64,000 bases of DNA, from assembly GCA_024642115.1 (NCBI GenBank), contig JAHEBU010000006.1, positions 124,001 through 188,000 on the forward strand, in the 5' to 3' direction. Shown here one piece after another: positions 39,046 through 48,222 of this stretch. Position numbers and translations under genes: made by a program. Position 1 is the stretch's first letter. The number at the start of each line of letters is the position of its first letter. A model generated the notes under the pieces. That model was not told the origin of the DNA. It was given only the letters and a program-made list of their open reading frames with translations, and searched no databases. The stretch is from Marivivens sp. (GTDB lineage: Bacteria > Pseudomonadota > Alphaproteobacteria > Rhodobacterales > Rhodobacteraceae).

Positions 39046-40476
39046 ATGCTACTTGCAAACAAGGCAATCGGGGCGGCGCTTGTATCGCTGATTTGCGGCC
39101 CGATCTGGGCGCAGGACGCCACGCTTCTGAACGACGTCACGATTGTTGACATCGCGCGGGGAACGCTGACCGTCGGGCAATCGGTCCTGATCCAAGATGG
39201 CCTGATTGCAAAGGTTGGTCCGAAGGTCACTTCGACCGCAGAAGGTGTCGCGCAATTCGACGCAAACGGCGCATTTCTGATCCCTGGCCTCTGGGACAGC
39301 CATGTGCACATCTTCACTTCAGCGACAGAACCGGACGCGGCCCTGCCTCTCTACCTCGTCAATGGAGTGACAGGTATCCGCGACATGGGCGCACTCTGGC
39401 CAATCGCCGACCAGAAGGCCCTACAGGCGCAGATCGAGGACGGAGAGGTTCTGGGCCCTCGACTAGTGCTGTCGGGTGCGTGGGTCGATGCCTCGCCGGG
39501 GTCCTGGCCCGGCATGTTCCTGGCCGACACCCCCGATCAGGCACGCACGGTGGTTGGCCAGATTGCCCGTGAAGGCTGGGCGGCGGTCAAGTCCTATTCG
39601 ATGTTGGACAAGATAACCTATCTTGCGCTGGCCGACGCTGCAACGGCGGCAGACCTGCCGCTTGTCGGGCACATTCCGGAACGGGTGGCACTTGGCACCG
39701 CCATAGATGCCGGTCAGGACGGTATGGAACATTTCGGGCGCATTCCCATGGCCTGCTCGACCCAAGAAGAGGCCATGATCGCCGACTTGCGCGCTGCGAT
39801 GGCAACAGGAGCAAACCGGTCGCGCATCTTCGAGATCATGGCCAGTCGAAACCGGATCATCCTCGAAACCTGGGACGAGGCGCTGTGCCGACGCGTCCTC
39901 GACCGGATCGCAGCAAGCGGGATGCATGTCAGCCCGACGCTTGTGGTCGCCGATTTCTATATCGGCGTCAGGCCAGCGGCAGACAGCACCCGCATGCAGA
40001 TGCTGCCAGCATTGGTGCGAGAGGCTTGGGACCAGCCCGATTTCCGGCTGGACGCGATGACGGACGAGGTGCGCGATCTGGCCGATGAAACCGTCGCGCT
40101 TAGCCGGCGCACCTTCTTGATGGCCTATGAGGCGGGCGTGCCGATGCTGGCATCGACCGATGCCTCCTTCGCCAACCCATTCCTGTTCCACGGTTTTTCG
40201 CTGCTGGACGAGTTGGACCTCTACGTCACCATCGGCCTCACACCGCGCGAGGCGCTTTACACCGCGACGGTTGCTCCACCCCGGTTCTTCGCCCTAACCG
40301 ACCAGGACGGCACAATAGCGCCAGGACGCCGCGCCGATCTGGTGCTGCTTGACGCCAATCCACTGGAGGGTCTTGCCACACTGCGCGACCCGGTGGCCGT
40401 GATCGTCGGGGGCCACGTCATCGCCCACAGCGCCCTGCAGGCCATGCGCGCGGCCCTGATCGAAGCGGGGGAATAG
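39046..40476 (+). CDS. Exported amidohydrolase family protein
   Basis: 476 residues from the ATG at 39046, which gives a signal peptide ending in PIWAQD; a TTG six bases earlier is also in frame. Metal ligands are the HxH in GLWDSHVHIF, the Lys in WAAVKSYSML, His in PLVGHIPERV and GMEHFGRI, and the Asp of LASTDASF. It resembles imidazolonepropionase-like or prolidase-like periplasmic amidohydrolases. The next gene starts two bases after its stop. Confidence 0.88.
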   Translation: MLLANKAIGAALVSLICGPIWAQDATLLNDVTIVDIARGTLTVGQSVLIQDGLIAKVGPKVTSTAEGVAQFDANGAFLIPGLWDSHVHIFTSATEPDAALPLYLVNGVTGIRDMGALWPIADQKALQAQIEDGEVLGPRLVLSGAWVDASPGSWPGMFLADTPDQARTVVGQIAREGWAAVKSYSMLDKITYLALADAATAADLPLVGHIPERVALGTAIDAGQDGMEHFGRIPMACSTQEEAMIADLRAAMATGANRSRIFEIMASRNRIILETWDEALCRRVLDRIAASGMHVSPTLVVADFYIGVRPAADSTRMQMLPALVREAWDQPDFRLDAMTDEVRDLADETVALSRRTFLMAYEAGVPMLASTDASFANPFLFHGFSLLDELDLYVTIGLTPREALYTATVAPPRFFALTDQDGTIAPGRRADLVLLDANPLEGLATLRDPVAVIVGGHVIAHSALQAMRAALIEAGE

Positions 40477-40478
40477 AT

Positions 40479-41597
40479 GTGCCCACAAGACCGATCGTCC
40501 GGCGGATCATGATTGCCACTTTGCTTGGCCTGACGGCCACCCTGCTTGTCCTTGGCGCCCTTGTCGTGGCAATCAGCCCGGGCAGGCCGTCCCCACTTAT
40601 CAACGCCGATGGTACCGTAGTCGCAGGTAGCCTGTCCGAGCGGGTCGTCGTCAGCATCGGCGGCACCCCGCAGGGCATGTTCATCCAGAGCGCCGATCCG
40701 TCCAACCCCGTGCTGCTCTTTCTGCACGGTGGCCCCGGCATGCCGGAGTTCTTCATGAACGCCGCCTATCCGACCGAACTTGCGCAGCATTTCACCGTCG
40801 TCTGGTGGGAACAGCGGGGGGCAGGCATGTCGTTTTCGACCGATATTCCTCCCGAAAGCATGACGCTAGAGCAGTTCATAACCGACACGGTCGAGGTCGC
40901 CGACTATCTTCGTGGGCGGTTCGGGCAGAACAAGATCTATCTCCTCGGCCATTCCTGGGGCAGTTTTCTTGGGATTCAGGTTGCCGCCCGCGCCCCCGAC
41001 CGGTTCCACGCCTATATTGGGATGGGTCAGGTCACTTACCAATTGCAATCGGAAGTTCTCGCCCATCAGTTCATGATCGACGCCTATCGTGACCTTGGCG
41101 ATCTTCAGATGGTTCGCAACCTCGAAGCTGCACCGGTCAGCCTGACGGACGGTCTCTCGCCTGACTATCTGCGCCTGCGCGATGGCGCGATGCACGGTCT
41201 TGGGGTCGGCACCACGCGCGATATGCGCTCGGTGATTTGGGGTATTTTTGTGCCGGTCTGTATCTCGAGGGCCTATTCGGTGAAAGAGAAGATCAACATC
41301 TGGCGCGGGCTGGCGTGGTCCAGGAGGTTTCTGTGGACTGCATTTCTTGAAACCGATTTGAGGACACGCGTTACCGACCTCGACTTGCCGGTCTATTTCC
41401 TTGTCGGGGCGCATGATCTGACAGCGAACGGTGGCCTTTCACGAGACTTTTTCGACCGCATTGCAGCGCCGGTGAAAGGTTTCTACATGTTTGACAACTC
41501 CGCCCACTCTCCGCTGTTCGAAGAACCTGCAAGGGGATTGGACATCCTGCTGAACGATGTTCTCAGAAACCGGACCGATCTAGCAGAGGCTCGGTAA
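40479..41597 (+). CDS. Membrane-anchored alpha/beta hydrolase, prolyl-iminopeptidase-like
   Basis: 372 residues from GTG 40479 (ATG 11 codons in is an alternative). The N-terminal helix is about 10-30. Motifs are LFLHGGPGMPEFF (HGGPG oxyanion), GHSWGSFLG (nucleophile Ser), Asp in VGAHDLTANG and His in NSAHSPLFEEP. The HGGPG motif is typical of proline iminopeptidases. With the amidohydrolase upstream it could form a two-step amide/peptide hydrolysis pair facing the periplasm. Confidence 0.87.
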   Translation: MPTRPIVRRIMIATLLGLTATLLVLGALVVAISPGRPSPLINADGTVVAGSLSERVVVSIGGTPQGMFIQSADPSNPVLLFLHGGPGMPEFFMNAAYPTELAQHFTVVWWEQRGAGMSFSTDIPPESMTLEQFITDTVEVADYLRGRFGQNKIYLLGHSWGSFLGIQVAARAPDRFHAYIGMGQVTYQLQSEVLAHQFMIDAYRDLGDLQMVRNLEAAPVSLTDGLSPDYLRLRDGAMHGLGVGTTRDMRSVIWGIFVPVCISRAYSVKEKINIWRGLAWSRRFLWTAFLETDLRTRVTDLDLPVYFLVGAHDLTANGGLSRDFFDRIAAPVKGFYMFDNSAHSPLFEEPARGLDILLNDVLRNRTDLAEAR

Positions 41598-41682
41598 TCT
41601 CAAGCAGCGGCTGCTTTCAGAGGATCGTCTGATGACGCGACAAATACTCTTCAGATACGGATGGCATTTCGTGCCTAGCCGG

Positions 41683-41979
41683 CATCTCTAAACCAATCCA
41701 TCAACCCCTTCACATTCCCCACTTGCCGCCGCGCCGGGTCATCATTCCCCTCGCATTCACCTCTCTCGCAATCGACCGCAGGCTTGTATGCCCACCGGCC
41801 TTGATGTCCGCAACCACGTCGTCCAGATCGGCCGCGAACCGATCCGCGTTCTGACCTAACGCTGCCATGAGCGCCACACCATCCGAACCGCACGCGCGCG
41901 GACCGCAGGCAAATAGAGATTTGCCATTTTGTTTTTCATCATAACCATCATCCTTACTTAAGTTGATGGTCTCCGACAA
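41683..41979 (-). pseudogene. C-terminal remnant of a serine recombinase
   Basis: Residues resembling ADRFAADLDDVVADIKAGGHTSL, RSIAREVNARGMMTRRGGKW and, after a one-base shift, NVKGLMDWFRDAG match the C-terminal recombinase region of resolvase/invertase proteins. The catalytic N-terminal domain is missing. It lies about 0.6 kb from tRNA-Ser and may mark an old integration. Confidence 0.6.
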
Positions 41980-42566
41980 ACTCGGGGCGATTCAGTCGGC
42001 CTCCCGCTGACCTCGGTCGTTCTTGGCAACTTCGGGCGTCTTCGGCTTCTTTTCTTTGGAGTTCGTTACTGCACCGCTACATGGCGCCGAGGCATTGAAC
42101 GGAACTTCATGGAAACTGGAGTTGACGACAGTTTCAGCTTCTTTGAAACCAAAGAGATCAAGCTGCTTGTCGTGTCAGTTGGACATTTTGCTATACCAAT
42201 GAAGGGGTGTCGCAGCGCATCCTACACTGGTCGACTGTTGTTCTTTTTAGTCGCTTCACCCATCAAAAGATGCCGCCGCGACTCCTTCGCTGGCCCAATA
42301 GCTCACATCTACAAAAAAGAAGCGCGGCGATTCCTTCGCAGCAAGATTCAGGTGTCGACCTCAACCCCTGTTCGCGCGTCCTGCACGGAAATCAGTCCTA
42401 TGGCTACCAATGGCAAACAGCCTTTCGATACAACCTGAAACGAAACCAAACAGGAACAAACACGGATTCAATAACAAAGTAGCATCTACGGATGTGGGGT
42501 TGAATGTGGGGCCAGATCAAAATCCACAAAAATATTTTAATAAAAACAATAACTTAATACATATTG
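41980..42566. other. AT-rich region without a recognisable gene, next to tRNA-Ser
   Basis: The base composition is visibly more AT-rich than the rest of the window, above all at 42430-42566. The overlapping short frames have no ribosome sites and no domains. It lies between the recombinase remnant and the tRNA, so it may be the eroded edge of a mobile element. No direct repeat of the tRNA 3' end was found within the window. Confidence 0.5.
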
Positions 42567-42656
42567 TGGCGGAGCCGAAGGGATTCGAACCCTCGATACC
42601 GTTTCCGGTATGCGCCCTTAGCAGGGGCGTGCCTTCGACCACTCGGCCACAGCTCC
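42567..42656 (-). tRNA. tRNA-Ser (GCU anticodon)
   Basis: On the minus strand the 90 bases fold as a class II tRNA: acceptor GGAGCTG pairs with CGGCTCC, the anticodon loop is CTGCTAA (GCT), there is a long variable arm ACCGGAAACGGT, then the T-arm GGGTTCGAATCCC, discriminator G and an encoded CCA (42567-42569). It reads AGC/AGU codons. Confidence 0.95.
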
Positions 42657-42821
42657 GATGACCGCTTTAATGGGGTGGGGTGGAGGGGGCAAGGGGGGAA
42701 ACGCGTTGCAACCGGGGTGTGCAGGAAATCCGGCCTTGCGGACCTGCGGTGACGTCACCCCACGGAACCAAACCCCCACAAAGGCGTTCACCCCGAACTA
42801 CATCCCGCAGGAGCTATCGCC

Positions 42822-43067
42822 ATGCCGCTATCCGCCATCCAGCCCGATTGGGAAGTCTTTGCCCAGGACGGCAAGCCCGGTATCGGGGCTGTGCGGCAAG
42901 TAGGGCCCAAACACCTCGACATCTATATCGAAGGGTTTGGGGATACGCGGGTCACGGCGGATCAGGTGACAAACGCACATGACGGCAAGGTCCTGCTCGA
43001 CCTCGACAGCCTGCCCAGCGACCTGCAACAGGCGATCCGGCACGCGCACGACGGCGAACGGCGGTAA
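42822..43067 (+). CDS. Small PRC-barrel/DUF2171-like protein
   Basis: 81 residues with GCAGGAG upstream. The start MPLSAIQPDWEVFAQDGKPG resembles the opening of DUF2171/PRC-type proteins that begin with a short beta-barrel, and VTADQVTNAHDGKVLLDL continues this. Function unknown. A GC hairpin (43069-43085) follows its stop. Confidence 0.65.
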   Translation: MPLSAIQPDWEVFAQDGKPGIGAVRQVGPKHLDIYIEGFGDTRVTADQVTNAHDGKVLLDLDSLPSDLQQAIRHAHDGERR

Positions 43068-43068
43068 A

Positions 43069-43085
43069 GGGGGGCAGTACCCCCC
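43069..43085. terminator. GGGGGG/CCCCCC hairpin between convergent genes
   Basis: GGGGGG-CAGTA-CCCCCC lies two bases after the 42822-43067 stop and just after the end of the minus-strand small gene 43093-43218. No U-run. It may serve both strands. Confidence 0.5.
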
Positions 43086-43092
43086 TCCCCTC

Positions 43093-43218
43093 TCAGCAGC
43101 ACAGCAACGCCAGATACAACAGCGCCGAGGCAACCGCGACCCAACGCGGCGCCAGACCCACCGCAGCTGCGACGTTCAAGGCCACAAAAGCCAGGTTGAT
43201 CGCCTGCACGGTCAACAC
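43093..43218 (-). CDS. Small hydrophobic membrane protein, 41 aa
   Basis: Starts at GTG 43218 with GAAGAGG five bases before it and reads LTVQAINLAFVALNVAAAV, then GLAPRWVAVASALLYLALLCC, then stop. Two hydrophobic halves around a Pro/Arg turn suggest a helical hairpin. The good ribosome site and coherent hydrophobicity support a real gene; no family recognised. Confidence 0.5.
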   Translation of the reverse strand: MLTVQAINLAFVALNVAAAVGLAPRWVAVASALLYLALLCC

Positions 43219-43239
43219 CGCGACCTCTTCACCACGTAC

Positions 43240-43951
43240 CACGGGTTACGTGGGGCGTTGCAGGCGGCGGCGGATATCAAGGCGCGGGGGGAGTTGCCGC
43301 AAAACACCGACTCCGCCCTGCAACGGGTGATGCAAGAGGTGTCCCGCCTTAACGACCTCGGCCAGCGGGACGCGGCGGCAGAGGCGCTGGACGAGGCGAT
43401 GAAACAGGCCGACGCCGAACGCGAGGCTATTCACCACCTGCAACTCAACCAGGACCGAATCCGCAACGACCCCGAGGCGGCGGCGAAACGGATCATCAGA
43501 CACTTGCGGCAGGGGGACTTACCCGGCGGGTTGTTTCGCGCAACCCGCGAGAACTTAACCGCTGGAACGAGACAGGCAGACTTGAAGGCAAACCCTTTGA
43601 CCTGCATGTGGCGCTCGCACTGGCCAAGGCAAACCACGACCGCGCCAAGGCGGGGTGGAAACGCGCGATCCCACCAGACTGGATCCGGCAGAACAGGCTC
43701 TGAACGACTGCCTTCTGGAACGCACCAAGGACGCGGAACCGTTCCGTTGGGCGATGGCCCAATGGAACCTCGCCGACCTTGCCCTCGCCCGCCACACCCT
43801 CGCCCCCGACCCCGCGCTGCTTCCCTTGGCCCGAGCCCATGTGATGGCCGCGCGAGAGGTGTTTGCGGACGGGTCCGAGTATCAGTCCGACCGTTGCGAC
43901 GCCCTGTTGGCCCAGATCGACGCAGCAGAGGCGGCCCCGGCCAAGGCGTGA
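43240..43951 (+). pseudogene. Frameshifted TPR-like protein
   Basis: Helical repeat sequence is spread over three frames: LRGALQAAADIKARGELPQN through AAKRIIRHLRQGD; then LEGKPFDLHVALALAKANHD; then EPFRWAMAQWNLADLALARH to the stop at 43949-43951. The order and the motif LALAKANHDRAK match a widespread alphaproteobacterial TPR protein with two frameshifts (about 43545 and 43650). The first 98 codons or so of the parent are missing or unclear. Confidence 0.6.
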
Positions 43952-43991
43952 ACGCCCAACCGCTTCGCGAGGGCGTTAACACTTTTATCTT
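43951..43991 (+). terminator. Hairpin with T-rich tail
   Basis: AACGCCC at 43951-43957 pairs with GGGCGTT at 43971-43977, followed by AACACTTTTATCTTTT. This is a good intrinsic terminator for the TPR remnant and lies 46 bases from the convergent ychF end. Confidence 0.65.
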
Positions 43992-44037
43992 TTGATTCCA
44001 GACCTCTGCACCCCGTCCAATCGTGAACGGCCCCTGA

Positions 44038-45135
44038 TCAGGTGTTGAACAGGAAATGCATCACATCGCCGTCCTTGACGAGGTAAGTCTTGCCTTCGGA
44101 CCGCATCTTGCCCGCTTCCTTGGCCCCACCCTCGCCTTTTCCGGCGACGTAATCGTCGTATCCGATCGTCTCGGCCCGGATGAACCCGCGTTCGAAATCG
44201 CCGTGGATGACCCCGGCGGCGGCGGGCGCCAAAGTGCCTGCCGGGATCGTCCAGGCGCGGGCCTCTTTGGGGCCGACCGTGAAATAGGTTTGCAGGTGGA
44301 GGAGTTCGTATCCCGCCCGGATCAGCCGGTCGAGACCCGCCTCGGCCAGCCCCATTTCGGTCAGGAACATCTCGGCCTCGTCGGCGTCCAGCTGGCTGAT
44401 CTCTTCCTCGATCCGGGCCGAAATGACGACCGAGGAATTCCCCTCGGCGGCGGCCATTTTCGCGACCCGTTCGGACTGCGAATTGCCCGACGCGGCCGAG
44501 GCTTCCTCGACGTTGCAGACATAAAGGACCGGCTTGGTCGTCAAAAGCTGAAGCATCCGCCAGGCCTTTTGATCGTCCGCGTCCACCTTGACGGTGCGGG
44601 CCGGCTTGCCGTCGTTGAGAGCCTTTTGCGCGGCCTCCAGCAGGCGGACCTGATCGACCGCGTCCTTGTCGCCCCCCTTGACCTTGCGGGACAGGTTGGC
44701 CAGCCGCCGTTCGATGCTTTCGAGGTCCGCCAGCATCAGTTCGGTCTCAATGGTGGCGGCATCCTCGACCGGATCGACCCGACCTTCGACGTGGGTGATG
44801 TCGTCGTCCTCAAAACAGCGCAGGACGTGGGCGATGGCGTCGCATTCGCGGATGTTGGCCAGAAACTGGTTGCCCAGCCCCTCGCCCTTTGACGCACCCT
44901 TCACCAGACCGGCGATATCGACGAACGTCATCCGGGTCGGAATGATCTGCTTGGACCCCGCGATCGCCGCCAGCGTATCAAGCCGCGCATCCGGCACCGC
45001 GACCTCGCCCACGTTGGGCTCGATCGTGCAGAACGGAAAGTTAGCGGCCTGCGCCGCAGCGGTCCGGGTGAGCGCGTTGAACAGGGTCGATTTGCCCACG
45101 TTGGGCAGACCCACGATTCCCATCTTGAACCCCAT
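44038..45135 (-). CDS. ychF: Redox-regulated ATPase YchF
   Basis: Obg-related P-loop NTPase, 365 residues, full length. G1 is [11 protein letters not shown], switch region [20 protein letters not shown], and the specificity motif is replaced by LYVCNVEE as in ATP-preferring YchF. A helical domain (about 130-200) and a C-terminal TGS domain ([20 protein letters not shown]) are present. It binds ribosomes and affects the oxidative-stress response. The ribosome site is AGGAG. Confidence 0.97.
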   Translation of the reverse strand: MGFKMGIVGLPNVGKSTLFNALTRTAAAQAANFPFCTIEPNVGEVAVPDARLDTLAAIAGSKQIIPTRMTFVDIAGLVKGASKGEGLGNQFLANIRECDAIAHVLRCFEDDDITHVEGRVDPVEDAATIETELMLADLESIERRLANLSRKVKGGDKDAVDQVRLLEAAQKALNDGKPARTVKVDADDQKAWRMLQLLTTKPVLYVCNVEEASAASGNSQSERVAKMAAAEGNSSVVISARIEEEISQLDADEAEMFLTEMGLAEAGLDRLIRAGYELLHLQTYFTVGPKEARAWTIPAGTLAPAAAGVIHGDFERGFIRAETIGYDDYVAGKGEGGAKEAGKMRSEGKTYLVKDGDVMHFLFNT

Positions 45136-45273
45136 GTCGTCGCTCCTGTCCTGTTATTGGCGCGCTCATACGGGGCGGGGCGGCTTTAGGCAAGCGGGCG
45201 ACCGACGCAACAGGGCATTGCCCGACTCGCCCCATCAAGGGCACTCTTGGCCAACCACGGACAGGAGCCACCG

Positions 45274-45684
45274 ATGCCAACCATGCCATATCTGCACTTT
45301 CAGGGCGACTGCGCCCGCGCCCTGACCTTTTATGCCGAGGTGTTCGGCGGCACCGACCTTCAGACGATGAAATATGCGGACGGCCCCGAGGCTCCGACCG
45401 CATGGAAGGGTAGCGACAGGATCATGCATGGTCAGGTCACGCTGGGAGGGGGCACGTTGATGGCGTCCGACTATCCGCCGGGGGTCGAAGGCCATCCGCA
45501 GGCCGGGTTCAGCGTCATGCAGACCGCCCCCGATGTGCCTACGGCCCGCGCTGCCTTTGACAAGCTGGCCGTGGGCGGGGCGGTCATCGACGCGTTCAAA
45601 CCGACCTTCTTTTCACCGGGATTTGGCATGGTGAAGGATCGGTTTGGCACACACTGGATCATCTCGGCCATGCCAGCGGGCTAA
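45274..45684 (+). CDS. VOC-superfamily protein, PhnB type
   Basis: 136 residues from the ATG at 45274 (AGGAG upstream; an in-frame TTG at 45247 lacks support). [23 protein letters not shown] and [13 protein letters not shown] are the glyoxalase-fold ends of PhnB/3-demethylubiquinone-methyltransferase-like proteins. Activity cannot be predicted. Confidence 0.85.
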   Translation: MPTMPYLHFQGDCARALTFYAEVFGGTDLQTMKYADGPEAPTAWKGSDRIMHGQVTLGGGTLMASDYPPGVEGHPQAGFSVMQTAPDVPTARAAFDKLAVGGAVIDAFKPTFFSPGFGMVKDRFGTHWIISAMPAG

Positions 45685-45746
45685 GGCCCATTGATTTTCC
45701 GCCTCGTCTGACGCACACCGTCCCGGATCACGACAAGGGGACGAAC

Positions 45747-46538
45747 ATGACACGGATCGACGCCAAGTTTGCGGACCTGCGGGCCCGAGGCAAAAAGGCT
45801 TTTGTGGCCTATGTAATGGCGGGCGACCCGGACTACGCGACCTCGCTTGAGATCGTCAAAGGTCTGCCGGGTGCGGGCGTCGACATCATCGAACTGGGCA
45901 TGCCCTTTACCGATCCGATGGCCGACGGGACAACGATTCAACTTGCCGGGCAGCGGGCGCTGGCGGGAGGGCAGACGCTGGATCTGACCCTGAAGATGGC
46001 GACCGAGTTGAGAAAGACCGACCAGACCACCCCGATCGTGATGATGGGCTATTACAACCCGATCTTTTCGCGCGGCGTGGACCGGTTTCTGGAACAGGCC
46101 AAGGCCGCCGGGATCGACGGGTTGATCGTGGTGGACCTTCCCCCCGAAGAAGATACCGAACTGTGCCTGCCGGCGCAGAAGGCGGGCCTGAATTTCATCC
46201 GGCTGGCCACCCCCACCACCGATGACGCGCGGCTGCCCAAGGTTCTGACGAACACGTCCGGCTTTGTCTATTACGTCTCGATCACCGGGATCACCGGGGC
46301 GGCGCAGGCGCAGGCGGGCGATGTGGCCCCCGAAGTGGCCCGGATCAAGGCCAAGACGGACCTGCCGGTCATCGTCGGATTTGGGATCAAGACGCCCGAA
46401 ACGGCCGCCTCGATCGCGCGGGTCGCGGATGGGGCCGTGGTGGGGTCGGCCATCGTGGAGAGGATCGGCCGGGGGGATAGCCCTGCGCAGGTTCTGGAGT
46501 TCGTCCGGGGGTTGGCCGAGGGCGCCCATTCGGTCTGA
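45747..46538 (+). CDS. trpA: Tryptophan synthase alpha chain
   Basis: Splits indole-3-glycerol phosphate to indole and glyceraldehyde 3-phosphate. 263 residues. The catalytic Glu lies in [12 protein letters not shown] and the Asp in [10 protein letters not shown] (the usual motif has Pro after DG; here Thr). The phosphate site is [19 protein letters not shown]. No trpB or trpF is adjacent, so it is separate from the other trp genes. Confidence 0.96.
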   Translation: MTRIDAKFADLRARGKKAFVAYVMAGDPDYATSLEIVKGLPGAGVDIIELGMPFTDPMADGTTIQLAGQRALAGGQTLDLTLKMATELRKTDQTTPIVMMGYYNPIFSRGVDRFLEQAKAAGIDGLIVVDLPPEEDTELCLPAQKAGLNFIRLATPTTDDARLPKVLTNTSGFVYYVSITGITGAAQAQAGDVAPEVARIKAKTDLPVIVGFGIKTPETAASIARVADGAVVGSAIVERIGRGDSPAQVLEFVRGLAEGAHSV

Positions 46539-46577
46539 TCTGCAAGAGGTTCACGTTTGAACGCCCGCCAGTAACCT

Positions 46578-46607
46578 GTTTTCGTTGAACAAAAGTGTTA
46601 ACGAAAC
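46578..46607. terminator. Imperfect hairpin between convergent trpA and NAD-binding gene
   Basis: GTTTTCGTT pairs with AACGAAAC with one bulge, and inner AAC with GTT. T-rich on both sides, 40 bases after trpA and 16 bases after the opposing gene, so it could terminate both. Confidence 0.5.
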
Positions 46608-46622
46608 TTTCGCACCCCAGCG

Positions 46623-47324
46623 TCAGGCGGTCAGGATTGCGCTGTCCTTTGCCGCCTGCGCCGAGGGGCTGGCGCGGCTGACGATGGCGGGCGCTTCGTG
46701 GATCAGGCGGTCGTCGGTCAGGGCGTGGACCATGAACAGGGCGAAATCGGTGCGCCGGGTCAGGTTCGACGCAAGGACCGGGTCACCCACATGGCGGGAC
46801 CAGACAGGCAACCCCTCGCTTTCCCCCTCCTCGAGATCGGAGCCGCGAACCACCGTCCAGAGTCGGTCGGATCCGAAGATAAGGTTGGTCGCCCGGACCT
46901 GATCGTTCAGGTCCACCAACCGCAGCGCCCGGGCGATGGCCCCGGCGATGGGCACCAGCCACCGCAGTTTCCAGTCATAGCGGTCCTGTCCGTCGCGGCT
47001 GATGTGCCAGCCACAGGAAAAGATCAGGCGGGCGTCGGGTTCGGCAAGGTCAAGCACGGCGCGGGCCGTACCGCTGGCATAGTCGGAGACGCCCCACGGG
47101 GCGAGGACGGTCAGCACCCCGTCACAGCCTGCCACCGCGCGGGCGATGACATCGCGGTCGTCGGTACGGCCGGGGAAAACGGTGATCCGGTCGCCGAACC
47201 GCGCGAGTTTGCCCACGCTTTCGGGGCGGCAGACCCCCGTGACCTGATATCCGAGAGACAGTGCGTGGTCGGTCATGTACTGGCCAAGTTTGCCGGAAAT
47301 GCCGATGATGCAGATGCGTTTCAT
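46623..47324 (-). CDS. NAD(P)-binding protein, NmrA/atypical SDR type
   Basis: 233 residues from the ATG at 47324 with AAAGGAGG six bases upstream (the frame is open to 47582). The Rossmann motif is CIIGISGKLGQYMTDHAL, and the family region VLTVLAPWGVSDYASGTARAV. No YxxxK triad is seen, so it may be an NAD(P)-sensing or epimerase-like protein. It follows the DUF4386 gene 23 bases downstream. Confidence 0.8.
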   Translation of the reverse strand: MKRICIIGISGKLGQYMTDHALSLGYQVTGVCRPESVGKLARFGDRITVFPGRTDDRDVIARAVAGCDGVLTVLAPWGVSDYASGTARAVLDLAEPDARLIFSCGWHISRDGQDRYDWKLRWLVPIAGAIARALRLVDLNDQVRATNLIFGSDRLWTVVRGSDLEEGESEGLPVWSRHVGDPVLASNLTRRTDFALFMVHALTDDRLIHEAPAIVSRASPSAQAAKDSAILTA

Positions 47325-47347
47325 TGCAGACCTCCTTTGGAATGGAT

Positions 47348-48067
47348 TCAGGCCAGGGCCGGTCGGATGGACGGGTCTGCCGGGCCACGGATCAGCAGCC
47401 AGAGGGCAAAGCCCACCTCGGACAGGGTGACGATCGCCAAAAGGCCGATCCGGAGGGTGCCGAGCCAGTCGGCACCGGGAAAGGCGAAGCCATACAGGCT
47501 GTCGGCCAGATAGCCGGTCGAGCCGATCATCAGGCCAAGCCCCAGAAGCTGCGGGAACCGACCGGACCGCGCCACCAGCCAACCCAGCAGGGCCAGATGC
47601 AGCGCAAAGAACAACTGCCAGATCCAGACGCCCGAGCGGTGTATGTGCAACAACAGCCCGGCCAGATCCGCCCTTTGTTCGTCGTCAAAACCGGACAGCG
47701 CTGCCGGATCGGCCAGCAGGTCTGCCCCGGCGTGAAAGAACAGCATCGCCGCCATCACCCCCACCATCGCAAATCGCGCCATCGCGGCGGCAAAGGACAA
47801 GACAGCCGAGACCGGGCGGAACATGAAATAGAGCAGGGTCAGGGTCACGATCTCGACCAGCATGACCAATGCATCAGCGCCGATGCCAAGGTGGTAAAGC
47901 CCCTGCCGTGACGCCATGTTGACCAAGGTGGCCGCAGGATCGCCCGCCACCACGATCTGCGACGGGACATAGCCGATGGCAAAGGCCCCAGCGACCGCGA
48001 TGGTCAGGTAGAAGGCTCCGGTCAGGCGGGCAAAGCCGCGCGATTGGGGATGATCAAAGAGGGTCAT
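47348..48067 (-). CDS. DUF4386 family membrane protein
   Basis: 239 residues with six or seven helices and the family pattern RLTGAFYLTIAVAGAFA at the N-terminus. Function unknown. It is cotranscribed with the NAD-binding gene and divergent from the LysR regulator, which probably controls both. Confidence 0.8.
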   Translation of the reverse strand: MTLFDHPQSRGFARLTGAFYLTIAVAGAFAIGYVPSQIVVAGDPAATLVNMASRQGLYHLGIGADALVMLVEIVTLTLLYFMFRPVSAVLSFAAAMARFAMVGVMAAMLFFHAGADLLADPAALSGFDDEQRADLAGLLLHIHRSGVWIWQLFFALHLALLGWLVARSGRFPQLLGLGLMIGSTGYLADSLYGFAFPGADWLGTLRIGLLAIVTLSEVGFALWLLIRGPADPSIRPALA

Positions 48068-48186
48068 GGCGATGTCCTTTCATCAGGCAATGGTCCACCG
48101 GGCCTGTGCCGGGGGCGCAGGTGGCGGGTCTGGGGTTTTGCTGCGGCCGCCGGTTCGGGGCGACATCGGGGGTTTAGCGCGCAGGG

Positions 48187-48202
48187 CAATTCAAGGAAAT
48201 TG
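48187..48202. promoter_or_regulatory. Candidate LysR site
   Basis: CAATT-N6-AATTG inverted repeat in the 155-base divergent promoter, 21 bases before the LysR start. It has the shape of a T-N11-A-type LysR box. Confidence 0.35.
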
Positions 48203-48222
48203 ACCTATTTCGTCGATCTGAT

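Noticed and set aside
42564-42752. Plus-strand ORFs across the tRNA (containing KGFEPSIP-like residues)
   Set aside because: They translate the antisense of tRNA-Ser; this is a well-known false protein pattern.
42979-43995. 338-residue plus-strand ORF
   Set aside because: Only its middle part resembles a real protein; the start overlaps another gene and the end is out-of-frame sequence of the TPR relic.
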